64,000 nucleotides of DNA from positions 820,536 to 884,535 of the forward strand of contig NC_051443.1 of NCBI RefSeq assembly GCF_001649575.2, given 5' to 3'. A model generated the notes under the pieces. That model had not been told where the DNA came from, did no database searches, and saw only the letters and a list, made by a program, of their open reading frames with translations. A program made the position numbers and the translations under genes. The DNA is from Kryptolebias marmoratus. Lineage: Eukaryota > Chordata > Actinopteri > Cyprinodontiformes > Rivulidae. Below are positions 11,179-21,320 of the stretch, piece after piece (position 1 is the first letter of the stretch; each line of letters begins with the position of its first letter).

Positions 11179-14100
11179 ATGGCGACGACTGAAAACAATG
11201 TGGAACTGAAGCGAAAAGCTGACGATGGCCTGGATGGAGATGGGGAGGGAGAGGATACAGACTGGGTCGGACCTATGCCGAGTGAAGCCTCAAAGACAAA
11301 GAAACGAAAAGGTGAGTCTTCGGAGTTGAATTTTGCCGCATTTGTCGGTCATGCGGTCCTTCGCTAAACAACACTCACTTGCTAATTATTGTTTTTGTTT
11401 TGTTTTCTCTTCAGTTCTTGAATATGAGCGTGTCTACTTGGACAATCTCCCATCAGCTGCCATGTACGAGCGGAGTTACATGCATAGAGACTTTATCACG
11501 CATTTAGTTTGTTCCAAGTAAGTTAATAAAAACAAGTGCTCTTTGCTCTTTTAGCTGAAAACACGAATTTTAACTGTGTCTGACCAGTCTTGATGGAAAA
11601 TAAAAAATATATGTATATATGTGTAAACCGCAACAGTGATTAGACAGAGAAGGTTCTTTGTATGTCATCTGGACAGAAAAAAAAAAATGATAAGGAAACC
11701 TGGTGGTGGGACAGTGAAGTGCAGGAGGTTAGCCAGGAAGAAATGGGACAGTGAGAGGACTGAAGAGAGTAAACTGGAATATAGGGAGATGCAACAGGAC
11801 AAAGATGGAGGTAGCAAAGGCAAAACAGGAAGCGTATGATGAGTTGTACAAGAGGCTGGACACTAAGGAGGGAGAGAAGGACTTGTATCAGCTGAGACAG
11901 AGGGATCAGGCTGGAAAGGATGTGCAGCAGGTTAGGCTTGTTAAAATACCTGAGGAATGGAGGAGAAGTGTGTTGGTGCCAGTTTTAAGAACAAGGGTGA
12001 TGTACAGAGTTGTAGCAACTACAGGAGAATTAAGTTGATGAGCCACATGATGAAGATCTGGAAGACAGCTGTGGAAACTAGACTTAGACAAGAGGGGACT
12101 GTTTGTGAGCAGCAGGATGGTTTTATACCAAGAAAGAGCTCCACAGACGCCATCTTTGCTTTGAGGATGTTGATGGAGAAGAACAGAGAGGGTCAGAATA
12201 AACTTTATTGTTTTTGTGGATTTAGAAAAAGCAAACGACAGGGAGGAGCTGTGGTTGTATGAGGACAGCAGGACATGTATGAGGACAGCAGGACAGTGGT
12301 GAGGACAGCAGGACAGTGGTGAGGACAGCAGGACAATCCCAGCCTTTCTGCGTGGCGTTGACATGTTCTCACTGTGCATGTGTGTGTTTCCTCCCGCAGA
12401 CAAAAACATGCATGTTAGGTTCATTGGTAACTCTAAAGTATCCCTAGATGTGAGTGACAACCTGAATGATTGTTTGTCTTATTTGTCTCTGTGTCCATGT
12501 GATGGACTTGTGACCTGTGTAGGGTCTATCTTGCCTCTCGCACAGTGGCTTCTGGAGAACCACCAGCTCCCCACAACCCGGAAAGGAAAAAGCGAGTAAA
12601 GAAAATAGATAAATGGATGGATGGATGTTATTACAGAGGTGTGAATATGTATGTGATGCTAGTATTCAATCCAGGCCATGGTAAATCCTCCCAAAAATAA
12701 AAGTCAGCTGGACTTTTATTCTGTAGTTGAAGACATTTTGCTTCCTCTTCGGGGAGCTTTCTCAATTCAAAACTGGAAAGTGTGGAGAAGACGCCACAGA
12801 GCAGAACAGGAAGAAAAAAGAAGAACAAATGCAAACTCATTGTCATTCCTTATGTTGCTGGAGTATCTGAGAAACTGTTTTCTCCAAATACAACATCCTG
12901 GTGCATTTCATGAATTACAGACTCTGTGGTGATTTCTGCAGTTTTTTCTCTTGCATATTGAAGTTGTCAGGTGTTACTGACATAATAAACTTTGTTCACA
13001 CTGATAGTTTGTCCTTGACTTAGGGGGACACCTCGTCCCACTGAACCCTGTCTCCCCCTCTCTGTTCTAGGACAGACTTCGTCATCACCGCCAGCCAGGA
13101 TGGGCATGTCAAATTTTGGAAAAAGAAGGAGGACAATGGGATAGAGTTTGTGAAACACTTTCGAAGCCATCTTGGTATGACCTGAATTTATACATTTTTG
13201 GCTAAACAGGCAATGTTTTAAATGCATTTATTTAATTGTGTTTTTGCTCTACCACGTGTAGGTGTGATTGAAAGCATTGCTGTCAGTGCTGAAGGAGCTC
13301 TTTTCTGCTCCGTTGGTGATGATCAGGCCATGAAAGTATTTGATGTGGTCAACTTTGACATGATCAATATGCTGAAGTTAGGGTAGGTCCAAATGTCAGT
13401 TTTTGAAGTACATAGCAGACATATTTTCCATCTGTTTAGAAGTTCAGAGTAACCTTTCTTTTTTTATGTCCTGCGATATGATTGATGTTCTCTGTTGTGA
13501 TCTGTAGCTTTCATCCAGGCCAGTGTGAGTGGATATACAACCCTGGGGATGCCATTTGCACTGTGGCTTGCTCAGAAAAGTCCACAGGGAGGATCTTTGT
13601 TTATGATGGAAGAGGAAGCAACAAGCCTTTTCATGTCTTCGACAAAATGCACTCCTCACCTCTGTCGCAAATTCGCTTGAATCCCAAATTTAGAGTTATT
13701 GTGTCGGCTGACAAAGCGGGAATGCTTGAATACTGGACAGGCCTTCCGAATGAATTCAAATTTCCCAAACACGTGGACTGGGAGTACAAAACGGACACTG
13801 ACTTGTATGAATTTGCAAAACACAAAACCTATCCTGTCAGCCTGGCCTTCTCCCCAGATGGGAAGAAAATGGCCACCATAGCCTCTGACAGGAAGGTGAG
13901 GATTTTTCGTTTCCTGACAGGAAAACTGACCCGAGTGTTTGATGAATCCTTAACAGTAAGTCGACCCACCATTCTCAGCCTCTGGTTGGCATGTTTTTAT
14001 GTCTGAGCCCTGCTTTGTCTGTCAGATGTTCACAGAGCTGCAGCAGATGAGGCAGCAGCTGCCTGACATGGAGTTCGGGAGGCGAATGGCTGTAGAGAGG

Positions 14101-17100
14101 GAGCTGGAGAAGGTGGATGCTGTTCGACTAACAAATATTATCTTCGATGAGACGGGCCACTTTGTCCTGTATGGGACCATGCTGGGCATCAAAGTCATCA
14201 ACGTGGAAACCAACAGGTGTGTCCCGGGGGAGCAGAGACGGGAAAGTCCAGTTAGATGTGCTTAACACAGCAGCTCCAACATGAAATATCGTAGCTGCTC
14301 TAAATTCTTTGTGTTATTGGACCAAGATAAAAAGAGCTTTCAGAAGCTGCGATTATAATGATAAACATCAGCTAGAAGTGGTGCAGATTGTTATTTTATT
14401 TTATTCGTTTTAGTTTGTGAGTTAAGACTCTGAACATGAGTTTTTTCTGGTACATTTAAGACTTGAATCTTGGAAGTTTTGACTTTTTCCCTCACAAATA
14501 TACAAGTTTCTAATATCAGAAAATATCCTAGTTTTATTTTCATAAATCTTTGCATTAAATTATGGAAAAATTGACTTTTTTCCTGGAAATTTGTCACTTT
14601 TCAACTTAAGAGCATATCATTTTTTTACATAAATATATTACAATAATGTTGGATTTTTCAGAAAATTTTACCACTCACTGGCTTTAATGCAACATTTCTC
14701 CCACATTATCAAAATGATGGTTTCAGTAAAACATACATTTGAAGCTGCTTGATTTAGGGAGAAATATTAAAGGCACTTATTGTGCTTTTTCATCATCAGA
14801 TGTGTACGAATCCTTGGGAAGCAGGAGAATATTCGAGTGGTTCAGCTGTGCCTGTTCCAGGGGGTTGCAAAGACCATGAGTGTGGCCCCCACAGTGGAGA
14901 TGAAGGCCTCGGACAACCCCGCCCTGCAGAATGTGGAGCCTGATCCCACCATCTTCTGCACCGCTTTCAAGAAGAACCGCTTCTACATGGTGAGAGAGCT
15001 GGATCTGGTTTCAGAAGGAACGCTTCCTTATTATTGTTTGCTGGCATTTGTGTTTTTGCCCACTTCTGTGTGTGTTAGTTTGTCTGTTCTGTTAGCAAAA
15101 TATCTCATGAACCAGTGGATAGATTTGAATGAGACTGTCAGAAACTACAATTGATGAACCTGTTTCAAGATGGCCGTTACAGTTAGGCAGGTTTATGAAA
15201 CACAAGAATGGCTGGAACCGTTTAACAGATACTGAGCTAAGATTTGGTGAGTTTGGAGCTAAGAGGGATTTTTTAACACGTATTCCCAGCGCAACACATT
15301 GTGCTGCATATTTGCTTAAAACTTTGGATGTTAACTCTTGGTTAGAGTAAACAGTGCCTGTTTGTTAGTAAAATATCCCATTAACCACTGGACTGGTGTT
15401 AGTAAAATATCTCATGAACCACTGGACTGGTGTTAGTAAAATATCTTGTGAACCACTGGACTGGTGTTAGTAAAATATCTCGTGAACCACTGGACTGATG
15501 TTAGTAAAATATCTCGTGAACCACTGGACTGATGTTAGTAAAATATCTCGTGAACCACTGGACTGATGTTAGTAAAATATCTCGTGAACCACTGGACTGA
15601 TGTTAGTAAAAGAAGGCCACCAGCTAATCAACCCTTTTGTTTTTGTCATCGTGTTTTTATTCTTTTTGTGAAGTTCACGAAGAGAGAACCAGAGGACACA
15701 AAGAGCGCAGACTCAGACAGAGATATCTTTAATGAGAAACCATCAAAGGAAGAGGTGATGGCTGCCACTCAGGCTGAGGGTCCCAAGAGAGTGTCTGACA
15801 GCGCCATCATCCACACCACCATGGGAGACATCTACATCAAGCTTTTTCCTGTGGAGTAAGTTTCTCCTGAGCACCGAGGCTTTGTTCAGAGATCCAGCCT
15901 CTGTGTCAGAATCTAGAATAATATCTGTTGTTTCAGGTGCCCAAAGACTGTGGAGAACTTCTGTGTTCACAGCAGAAATGGATACTACAACGGACATATT
16001 TTTCACAGAGTAATTAAGGTAATTTTTGCTCTTTAATCAATTAACAAAGCAAGAAGTAATTAGCTGTATTTAAACTCATCCCTTTTTTGTGCAGAGCTTC
16101 ATGATTCAGACAGGAGACCCCACAGGCACAGGTATGGGAGGAGAGAGCATCTGGGGAGGAGAGTTTGAGGACGAGTTTCATACCACGCTGAGACATGACC
16201 GTCCGTACACTCTCAGCATGGCCAACGCAGGACCTGGCACCAATGGCTCCCAGTTCTTCGTCACTGTGGTCCCTACTGTAAGTGACCTGATTACCACAAC
16301 AACAACACCGACTTTATGTATTTTTACAATCAAACTACTAATGCACACATATGTTTTGCTCATTTAAAATTCTCCTTTTGAAGTTTTGGCTACCATTTTT
16401 TTGTTCTGCTACTTTAAGCTTCTGTTTTGCTGCTTTCAGCTTATAAGTTGCACATTTTAGTCTATATTCTGATTAATTTAGCCTATGTTCTGCTTGTTTT
16501 ACCTTTAACAACAGTCTAAGCTTTTTCAGTAAAGTAAATGTTTTTCTCTTTGCTTCCAAGTCAGGAATTTCTAATTTATTCAAATGAGGTCAAACCTGAA
16601 TACGGCCCATTTAATTAGAATTTTATACTGAAGTTTAGTTTTGTAGTGCTCATATTACTATCAGAAACATTTCATAACCTCCTTTTCTAAAACCCAGTCA
16701 CAAACCCACAAACTAAACGTTCTGCGCTCTTTACTCTTTAGATGAAAGTGCTGCTGTCAGAGGAAGAACACACGCAGACATTTTCCCAGTGTCACATCCT
16801 CACACATGTTGAAATTAAAGGTGTAGGAATGCATATCACCCACTACCTTTTTATGTCAGAGTTTGAGTCTAAGATCAGTTTATATGAAGAACTGACAGAG
16901 TTGGAGTCATTTTGGTCAAACCTTAAAAATAACTTTGTGTTTATCTGGCATGATACCACTACACTAAATTACAGCTTATCATGTGTAAAATTCACTGATG
17001 CATAGTTGTTTCTGTGTAGGATGATTAGCTGTGGCAGCCATCTTGAATTGGGTTAAGTCTGAATGTTAATCAGTTGTAGATGTCAGTCCAATAGTTTCAG

Positions 17101-18267
17101 TAATAATCCATCCAGTGCTTCATGAGATCATTTACAAGCAGTGAAAAATGGCAAAGTTTCCTGCAGTTTCTGGACAGTTTGCACTCAGAGAATGAGTCCA
17201 CACGCACACTGAATTTTAGCTGAGTATCTGAGTTAGAGTCACATTCATGTTGGCACAGATCTTCAATCAGCTTGACTCTAAATATTAAACTGTTGCAGAT
17301 ATTCACCCAGTTGTTACTTTCTGAAAGTTTCATTAAATATTTTGCGGTAATGAACACATGGACATGGAGAACTGTATCGCTCTGCCTTCACCTCTGGCAG
17401 TGGGCGAGTTTTGTTCTCCTGCAGCTTTTTTGGATAACACATTTCAGAGACACACATTTATGTAGCTAAAACTGGTGCTCTCTCACACTCCTGCTGATCT
17501 TGTAACATATTAGAAATCCAAACAGTTTTTTAAAAACAAAGCAACTGGACTTCTGTTCTGTAGCTGAAGACATTTCAGTTCCCACCTGGGGAGCTTTAAA
17601 CTAAATTTCCCTGCAGATGAATCTCCCTCCCCTGCTGCAGTCATTACAGTGTCTGTTTGCCTGGCTCATAGAGAAATGCATGAAGGTATGGATTAGAGTG
17701 AAAATAGAAGCACTCGGAGAGTTCCTCATGCCATTGAACTCTTGTTTGATTCGGATCATGAATCAGATCGAATCACTTGGTTTTTGGGACAACTCCAACA
17801 TTTCCTGAACAAAACTTGTCAAATCAGCCAGGAAAGAAAAGAAAAACAAATTAAAAACCAGTATCATCCCGTATGTTATTAGAATGTGAATTTAGCTGAT
17901 ATAAACAGCAGTTTGACACTTAAAACTCCACAAACTCCAGTTCTGAATTGAGAAAGCTCCCAAGTTGTGAAATGAAATGTCTTCACCCTCAGAATAAAGT
18001 TGTTGTTTTATTTTTTAAACATTTTAGATGTGCCATGTTCTGGATGACTGAGACCTGACACCAGCATGTTACACAGCTGAACACCTTCTGGATGGATTTA
18101 ATTCCTGTGTTGTTTCTCCGCAGCCTTGGCTTGACAACAAACACACTGTGTTTGGAAGGTGCACTAAAGGCATGGAGGTGGTCCAGAGGATCTCCAACGC
18201 CAAAGTTAACCCCAAGACAGATAAACCTTATGAGGACATCAGCATCATCAGCATCACCATAAAGTGA
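11179..18267 (+). CDS. ppwd1: Peptidylprolyl isomerase domain and WD repeat protein PPWD1
   Basis: Eleven plus-strand exons join in one frame: 11179-11311, 11415-11517, 13071-13174, 13262-13382, 13508-13955, 14026-14216, 14800-14989, 15674-15855, 15937-16018, 16095-16277 and 18124-18267. The product is 626 aa (human 646). An acidic/basic N-terminus (KRKADD; KTKKRK) precedes WD repeats ([60 protein letters not shown]). The C-terminal cyclophilin domain covers about the last 160 residues. Its PPIase residues are present: Arg, Phe, Met and Gln in [13 protein letters not shown], Phe in GSQFFVTV, and Trp and His in [11 protein letters not shown], so it should be catalytically competent. PPWD1 is a nuclear protein found in C-stage spliceosomes. 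Introns 2, 7 and 10 contain repeats. A poly(A) signal lies 50 bp past the stop. Confidence 0.97.
11690..12255 (+). mobile_element. Non-LTR retrotransposon fragment (RTE-like), decayed
   Basis: In ppwd1 intron 2, three overlapping frames carry pieces of a LINE polyprotein: an endonuclease/RT linker ([20 protein letters not shown]) and then the start of a reverse transcriptase, with [20 protein letters not shown], a [18 protein letters not shown] block and LMEKNREGQ. The frame changes near 11840 and 11960 show frameshifts. The catalytic [FY]xDD block is missing. The motif order is typical of RTE-type fish LINEs; the clade name is tentative. Confidence 0.8.
12256..12337 (+). repeat. 20-bp tandem repeat inside the LINE relic
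   Basis: About four units of gaggacagcaggacagtggt occur directly after the RT fragment, probably a local expansion of LINE coding sequence. Confidence 0.85.
12490..12628 (+). mobile_element. LINE 3' terminus with GATG tail
   Basis: The stretch 'gtgacctgtgtagggtctat ... accagctccccacaacccgg', then 'gtaaagaaaatagataaatg' and a short (GATG)n, is a LINE 3' end that recurs at 24118, 47575 and 63015. Short tandem tails rather than poly(A) are typical of RTE-type elements. Confidence 0.7.
12665..12940 (+). mobile_element. Penelope-like element fragment
   Basis: The block begins with 'cagctggacttttattctgt agttgaagac' and 'gagctttctcaattcaaaac', sequence typical of teleost Penelope-like element ends. 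It runs into a coding piece whose frame includes [12 protein letters not shown] (about 12847-12880), a segment I associate with the region between RT and GIY-YIG in fish PLEs. It is truncated in ppwd1 intron 2. Confidence 0.65.
15040..15350 (+). repeat. Dispersed repeat family A, copy 2
   Basis: A plus-orientation copy in ppwd1 intron 7: 'ttagcaaaatatctcatgaa' near 15092, 'cagaaactacaattgatgaa' near 15139, and a 'caagatggccgtt' core at 15166-15178. It is joined directly to the 34-bp tandem array, which repeats its 5' block. Confidence 0.75.
15355..15612 (+). repeat. 34-bp minisatellite derived from repeat family A
   Basis: Seven to eight units of a 34-bp motif (atgttagtaaaatatctcgt gaaccactggactg) run head to tail in ppwd1 intron 7, about 60 bp before exon 8. 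The unit matches the 5' block of the dispersed repeat next to it. Confidence 0.95.
16815..17145 (-). repeat. Dispersed repeat family A, copy 3
   Basis: A reverse-orientation copy in ppwd1 intron 10. It begins with 'ggaatgcatatcacccacta' (the family 3' end in reverse), carries 'ggcagccatcttg' at 17033-17045, and ends with 'ccatccagtgcttcatgaga' near 17107. Its middle is degraded. Confidence 0.7.
17545..18080. mobile_element. Penelope-like element ends in inverted orientation
   Basis: 'tggacttctgttctgtagct gaagacattt' near 17548 and the reverse-complement version ending near 18000 ('gaattgagaaagctcccaag ... gaaatgtcttcaccctcaga') form an imperfect inverted pair about 400 bp apart. The central part shares 'gaaatgcatgaaggtatgga' with the relic near 5968. 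The element ends about 45 bp before ppwd1 exon 11. Confidence 0.55.
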
Positions 18268-18316
18268 TCGTCTCTCCTGCATGTTCTGTACAGTGATGCT
18301 GCTTTTTTACTGACTC

Positions 18317-18322
18317 AATAAA
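18317..18322 (+). promoter_or_regulatory. ppwd1 polyadenylation signal
   Basis: A canonical AATAAA lies 50 bp after the ppwd1 stop codon, in tgactcaataaaaatgg. It is the first such hexamer downstream and predicts a very short 3' UTR. Confidence 0.8.
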
Positions 18323-18399
18323 AATGGTTTGAATGGGTTGGAGGAAAAGTTTAAAGTTGAAACGAGCAGAACAGAAGTTAGAACCAATGAAACAAACCC

Positions 18400-18725
18400 T
18401 ACAACAATCACAACAGTGGCTAAAACAAGCAGAAAAAAGAGCTAAAAGCTCAAATTTGCTTAAAGCTAAAACCAACGGTGGTAGCTAAAAGCCCAAATGA
18501 CCAAAACAGTGGCTAAAAAAAATAAAGTCACTAAAAGCCAACATTGGCAAAACTTTAGCTAAAAGGTGAGATCACCAAAATCTGAAATAAGAAACAGAAG
18601 CTAAAAGTTTAAATCAGCAACATTGTAGCTAAAACTATGACTAAAAGCTAAAACGAGCATGAAAAGTAGCTAAAGGGTAAAAGCTAAAATGAGAAAAACA
18701 ACAGTAGGTAAAAAGGAACAAGAGA
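18400..18725 (+). repeat. Degenerate GCTAAAA-type repeat
   Basis: Irregular tandem units built around agctaaaagc / gtggctaaaa / caaaacagtgg fill this stretch after the ppwd1 poly(A) signal. The reverse-complement theme (ttttagctnnnatttgctac) appears at 55440-55660 and, more weakly, at 16385-16520 and 27570-27600. Confidence 0.75.
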
Positions 18726-19079
18726 CAACAAACTTTTTAAAAATGTTTTAAATGAGTTGAAAATATTGCTCTTTTTCTATGCGTTTGTAAATAAAGTAAA
18801 ATAATTAAGTATAAAAATTACAAAAACCTAATTTCAATCAAGCGAAACGTTTTGATATATGAATGGCTGTAATAGCACAAAGTATTCAGAAGTGCTTTGT
18901 ATTATACTGCTAAACTATAAACAGGAAAACGCTGAGTCAGCATTCACACAATTAAAAGGTGAAAGCAAACCCCCTCCTGACAGACAGCAGGTCTTAGAGA
19001 ACAAAATGTGATGCAGGGAAACCAGTGTCCCTCTATGAGAACAGGTTACGGATAATTATCCTGTGCAGAAAAGAAGAAA

Positions 19080-20090
19080 CGTTCATTCATACAGGTGAAG
19101 TGAAACAGTTTATTTTACACCATCACATCAGACTGTAGAAAAGTCCACGTGTAACAAAGGTTTCAATGCTGCTGTGCTTCTTTGATTCACTAAATCGACC
19201 AGTTGTGTCACAAACAATGTGGAAGGGCTTTTCACACATGCACTTTTATTTGGAGTATTTATACATACATACAAATAGTCAACATTACATAGCAATGAAT
19301 AAAAATCCAACTCAAATGATGACAGTGTTAGGTTTAGTTTCACATTACATTGTTACTGCAAACTAATTCAAGCTGTACCATTGTTCTGCACTCTGAATAC
19401 ATAAAAGTACTTTCACAGGACTTTTCTTGTAGTGAGATTAATACACACCAGGTAACAGTAAATGTTTGTTTGCTGTTGGTGATTTAGCAGATTAAGTGTT
19501 TGATGAACTCTGCATGCAAGATGCGCCACAAAACGGAGGCAGAAATGGCACATTAAAAACTAATCCTGCCACAGAAATGTCTAAGTACCTGCTGAAGAAG
19601 AAGTTCAGTAAACGGTTCACTTCGTAACAGAACAGAAACGCTGACAGTGCGCCCCCTTCAGGCGCAGCTGGGATATTAAATAGGTTCACTTACTTAAAAA
19701 GATAAAAATTAAAACAAGCACACAGAACTTAAAGAGCCAATAACACATCTGCTGCTAAAGCTTACATTAGAAGACAAGGCAACATCTGAAGTCCTGGGAT
19801 TCATTCACACCATGTCTGTCCTGTAGAGCCTAATCTGGATTATTAAATGACATTTCTCTGGACAATCTGAAGCTTAATGAATCAAACGAAAAAAATTATA
19901 TGACACTCAATGTGGAGCACTGTGAATTTACTGTCACATGGAAGGGATCTAAATATCAAATGTGAGAAAATACAATCCACACTGTCGGGGCACTAAAAGA
20001 GCATTTAGGATGAAACAGACGCAGAGCAATACAGGAGCGACACGGAGAGGAGGCCAAGCACTGTTAGACCAGGTACCTGGTGCCAGGTAC
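19080..20090. other. Convergent ppwd1/trim23 intergenic region, possible trim23 3' UTR
   Basis: This interval lies between the ppwd1 end and the Tc1 relic downstream of trim23. A minus-strand AATAAA (read as tttatt near 19110) could end a long trim23 transcript, but the distance from the stop codon (about 2.2 kb) makes this uncertain. A CTCF-like motif in minus orientation (cgcccccttcagg) lies at 19648-19663. Two near-identical palindromes of the form ccaggtacctgg sit at 20068-20094. No ORF here resembles a protein. Confidence 0.4.
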
Positions 20091-20096
20091 CTGGTG

Positions 20097-21074
20097 CAGT
20101 GCCTTCCAAAAGTATTCATCTTTCTGGAACCTTTCTATTTTGTTGCTTTACAACCAGGAATTTATTTGGATTTTATATTTGATTAAAAACAACAAATCTA
20201 TAAAAAGAATTCAGATTAATGAAGTTAAATGTTTTAAATAATAATCTATAAACCTGCATATGTATTCAACTCCAGAATGAGTTCAATCAGCTCCTCAGTA
20301 TATGTCCACAATCAACACCTCCAAGTACTGCAGGATACCATCAATCATGAAGACCAAGGAACTCTCCACACAGGTTGGTCACAAAGTTCTGGAGAAGTTC
20401 AGATCAGGGTTTGCTTATAAGAAAATACCCCAGAACCCTGAACGCCCCACAGAGCTCCATGAAATCAATTATAAGGAAACAACAGAGAGGGGGGGCATTA
20501 AGCTGGGAGATGAGAGGATCTGTCCACAGAACCACCAGCAGCTGCACACAGCTCAGCTTCATGGAAAAAGGAAAGAAGCTGGAAGTCGTGGTCAGATGAG
20601 ACCAAACATAATCTACCATCCCTACAGGGAAGCATGGTGGTGGCAGCATCATGCTGGGAAACTGTTCAGAGTTAAAGGAAAGATGGATGGAATCTTCCTG
20701 AGCTTTGAAACTGGAGCAGAAGTCCACCTTCCTGCAGGACGGTGAGCTGAAGCAGCTCTCCTGGAACGGGCCGGTCAAAGAACTCAGTCCAACTGAGAAG
20801 CTCTGGTTGTTCACAGGCAGCACCATCCAACCATGATTTGGCCATGAGGACAGGACAAAAAGACCAGGTTAGACGGACAGAGATCATGGAGACTTGGTGC
20901 TGGAACTCATACAAAATGTGGGGACACACATTTTTATTTTCTCTTATTTAACTTCATTAATCTGAAATATTTTTGTAGAATTAACTTTAATCAAATGAAA
21001 AATCTAGTGAAATCTTACTTATAAGGCAACAAACCATGAATTTTACAATAAAATATGAACTTTTGCGAGGCATA
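20097..21074 (+). mobile_element. Tc1/mariner relic
   Basis: The left end (cagtgccttccaaaagtatt) and right end (reverse complement tgcctcgcaaaagttcat) match the terminal inverted repeats of a common teleost Tc1 family. Interior frames 20302-20745 and 20375-20599 hold shifted transposase pieces (for example VGHKVLEKFRSGFAYKKIPQ) and the nucleotide block 'gcatggtggtggcagcatca'. Frameshifts and deletions make it inactive. It lies downstream of the trim23 stop codon. Confidence 0.85.
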
Positions 21075-21320
21075 AGTAAGTGTGTGACTTTTTGGGAGTT
21101 TGTAATCTTAATTCAGGTTTAAGGGCAAAGTCTGAGTTTATTTCTGTGAGGTCAGAAGGGCTTCAACAGGACAGGCTTACAGATATTTCAGTGTGATGTA
21201 ACCAGAGGAAGTATTTACGACTCTTTGCCCACAAAGATGAAAGAGTCGAGCTTTAAACTGCATCCTTTAAGTTTGTAGGTAGAGGGAAGTCAGTATGTGC
21301 AGAAGCAGGAAGAGCCATCT

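Noticed and set aside
11906..12460. 184-aa minus-strand frame
   Set aside because: Antisense shadow of the LINE RT fragment and the tandem gaggacagca repeat; no family resemblance.
13631..13825. Minus-strand frame inside ppwd1 exon 5
   Set aside because: Shadow of the well-supported ppwd1 WD-repeat exon.
15355..15612. Regular 34-bp array that superficially resembles a CRISPR
   Set aside because: Units are contiguous with no spacers and the context is a vertebrate intron; it is a minisatellite.
20404..20929. Minus-strand frames of 140 and 85 aa
   Set aside because: Antisense to a decayed Tc1 transposase; no recognised domain.
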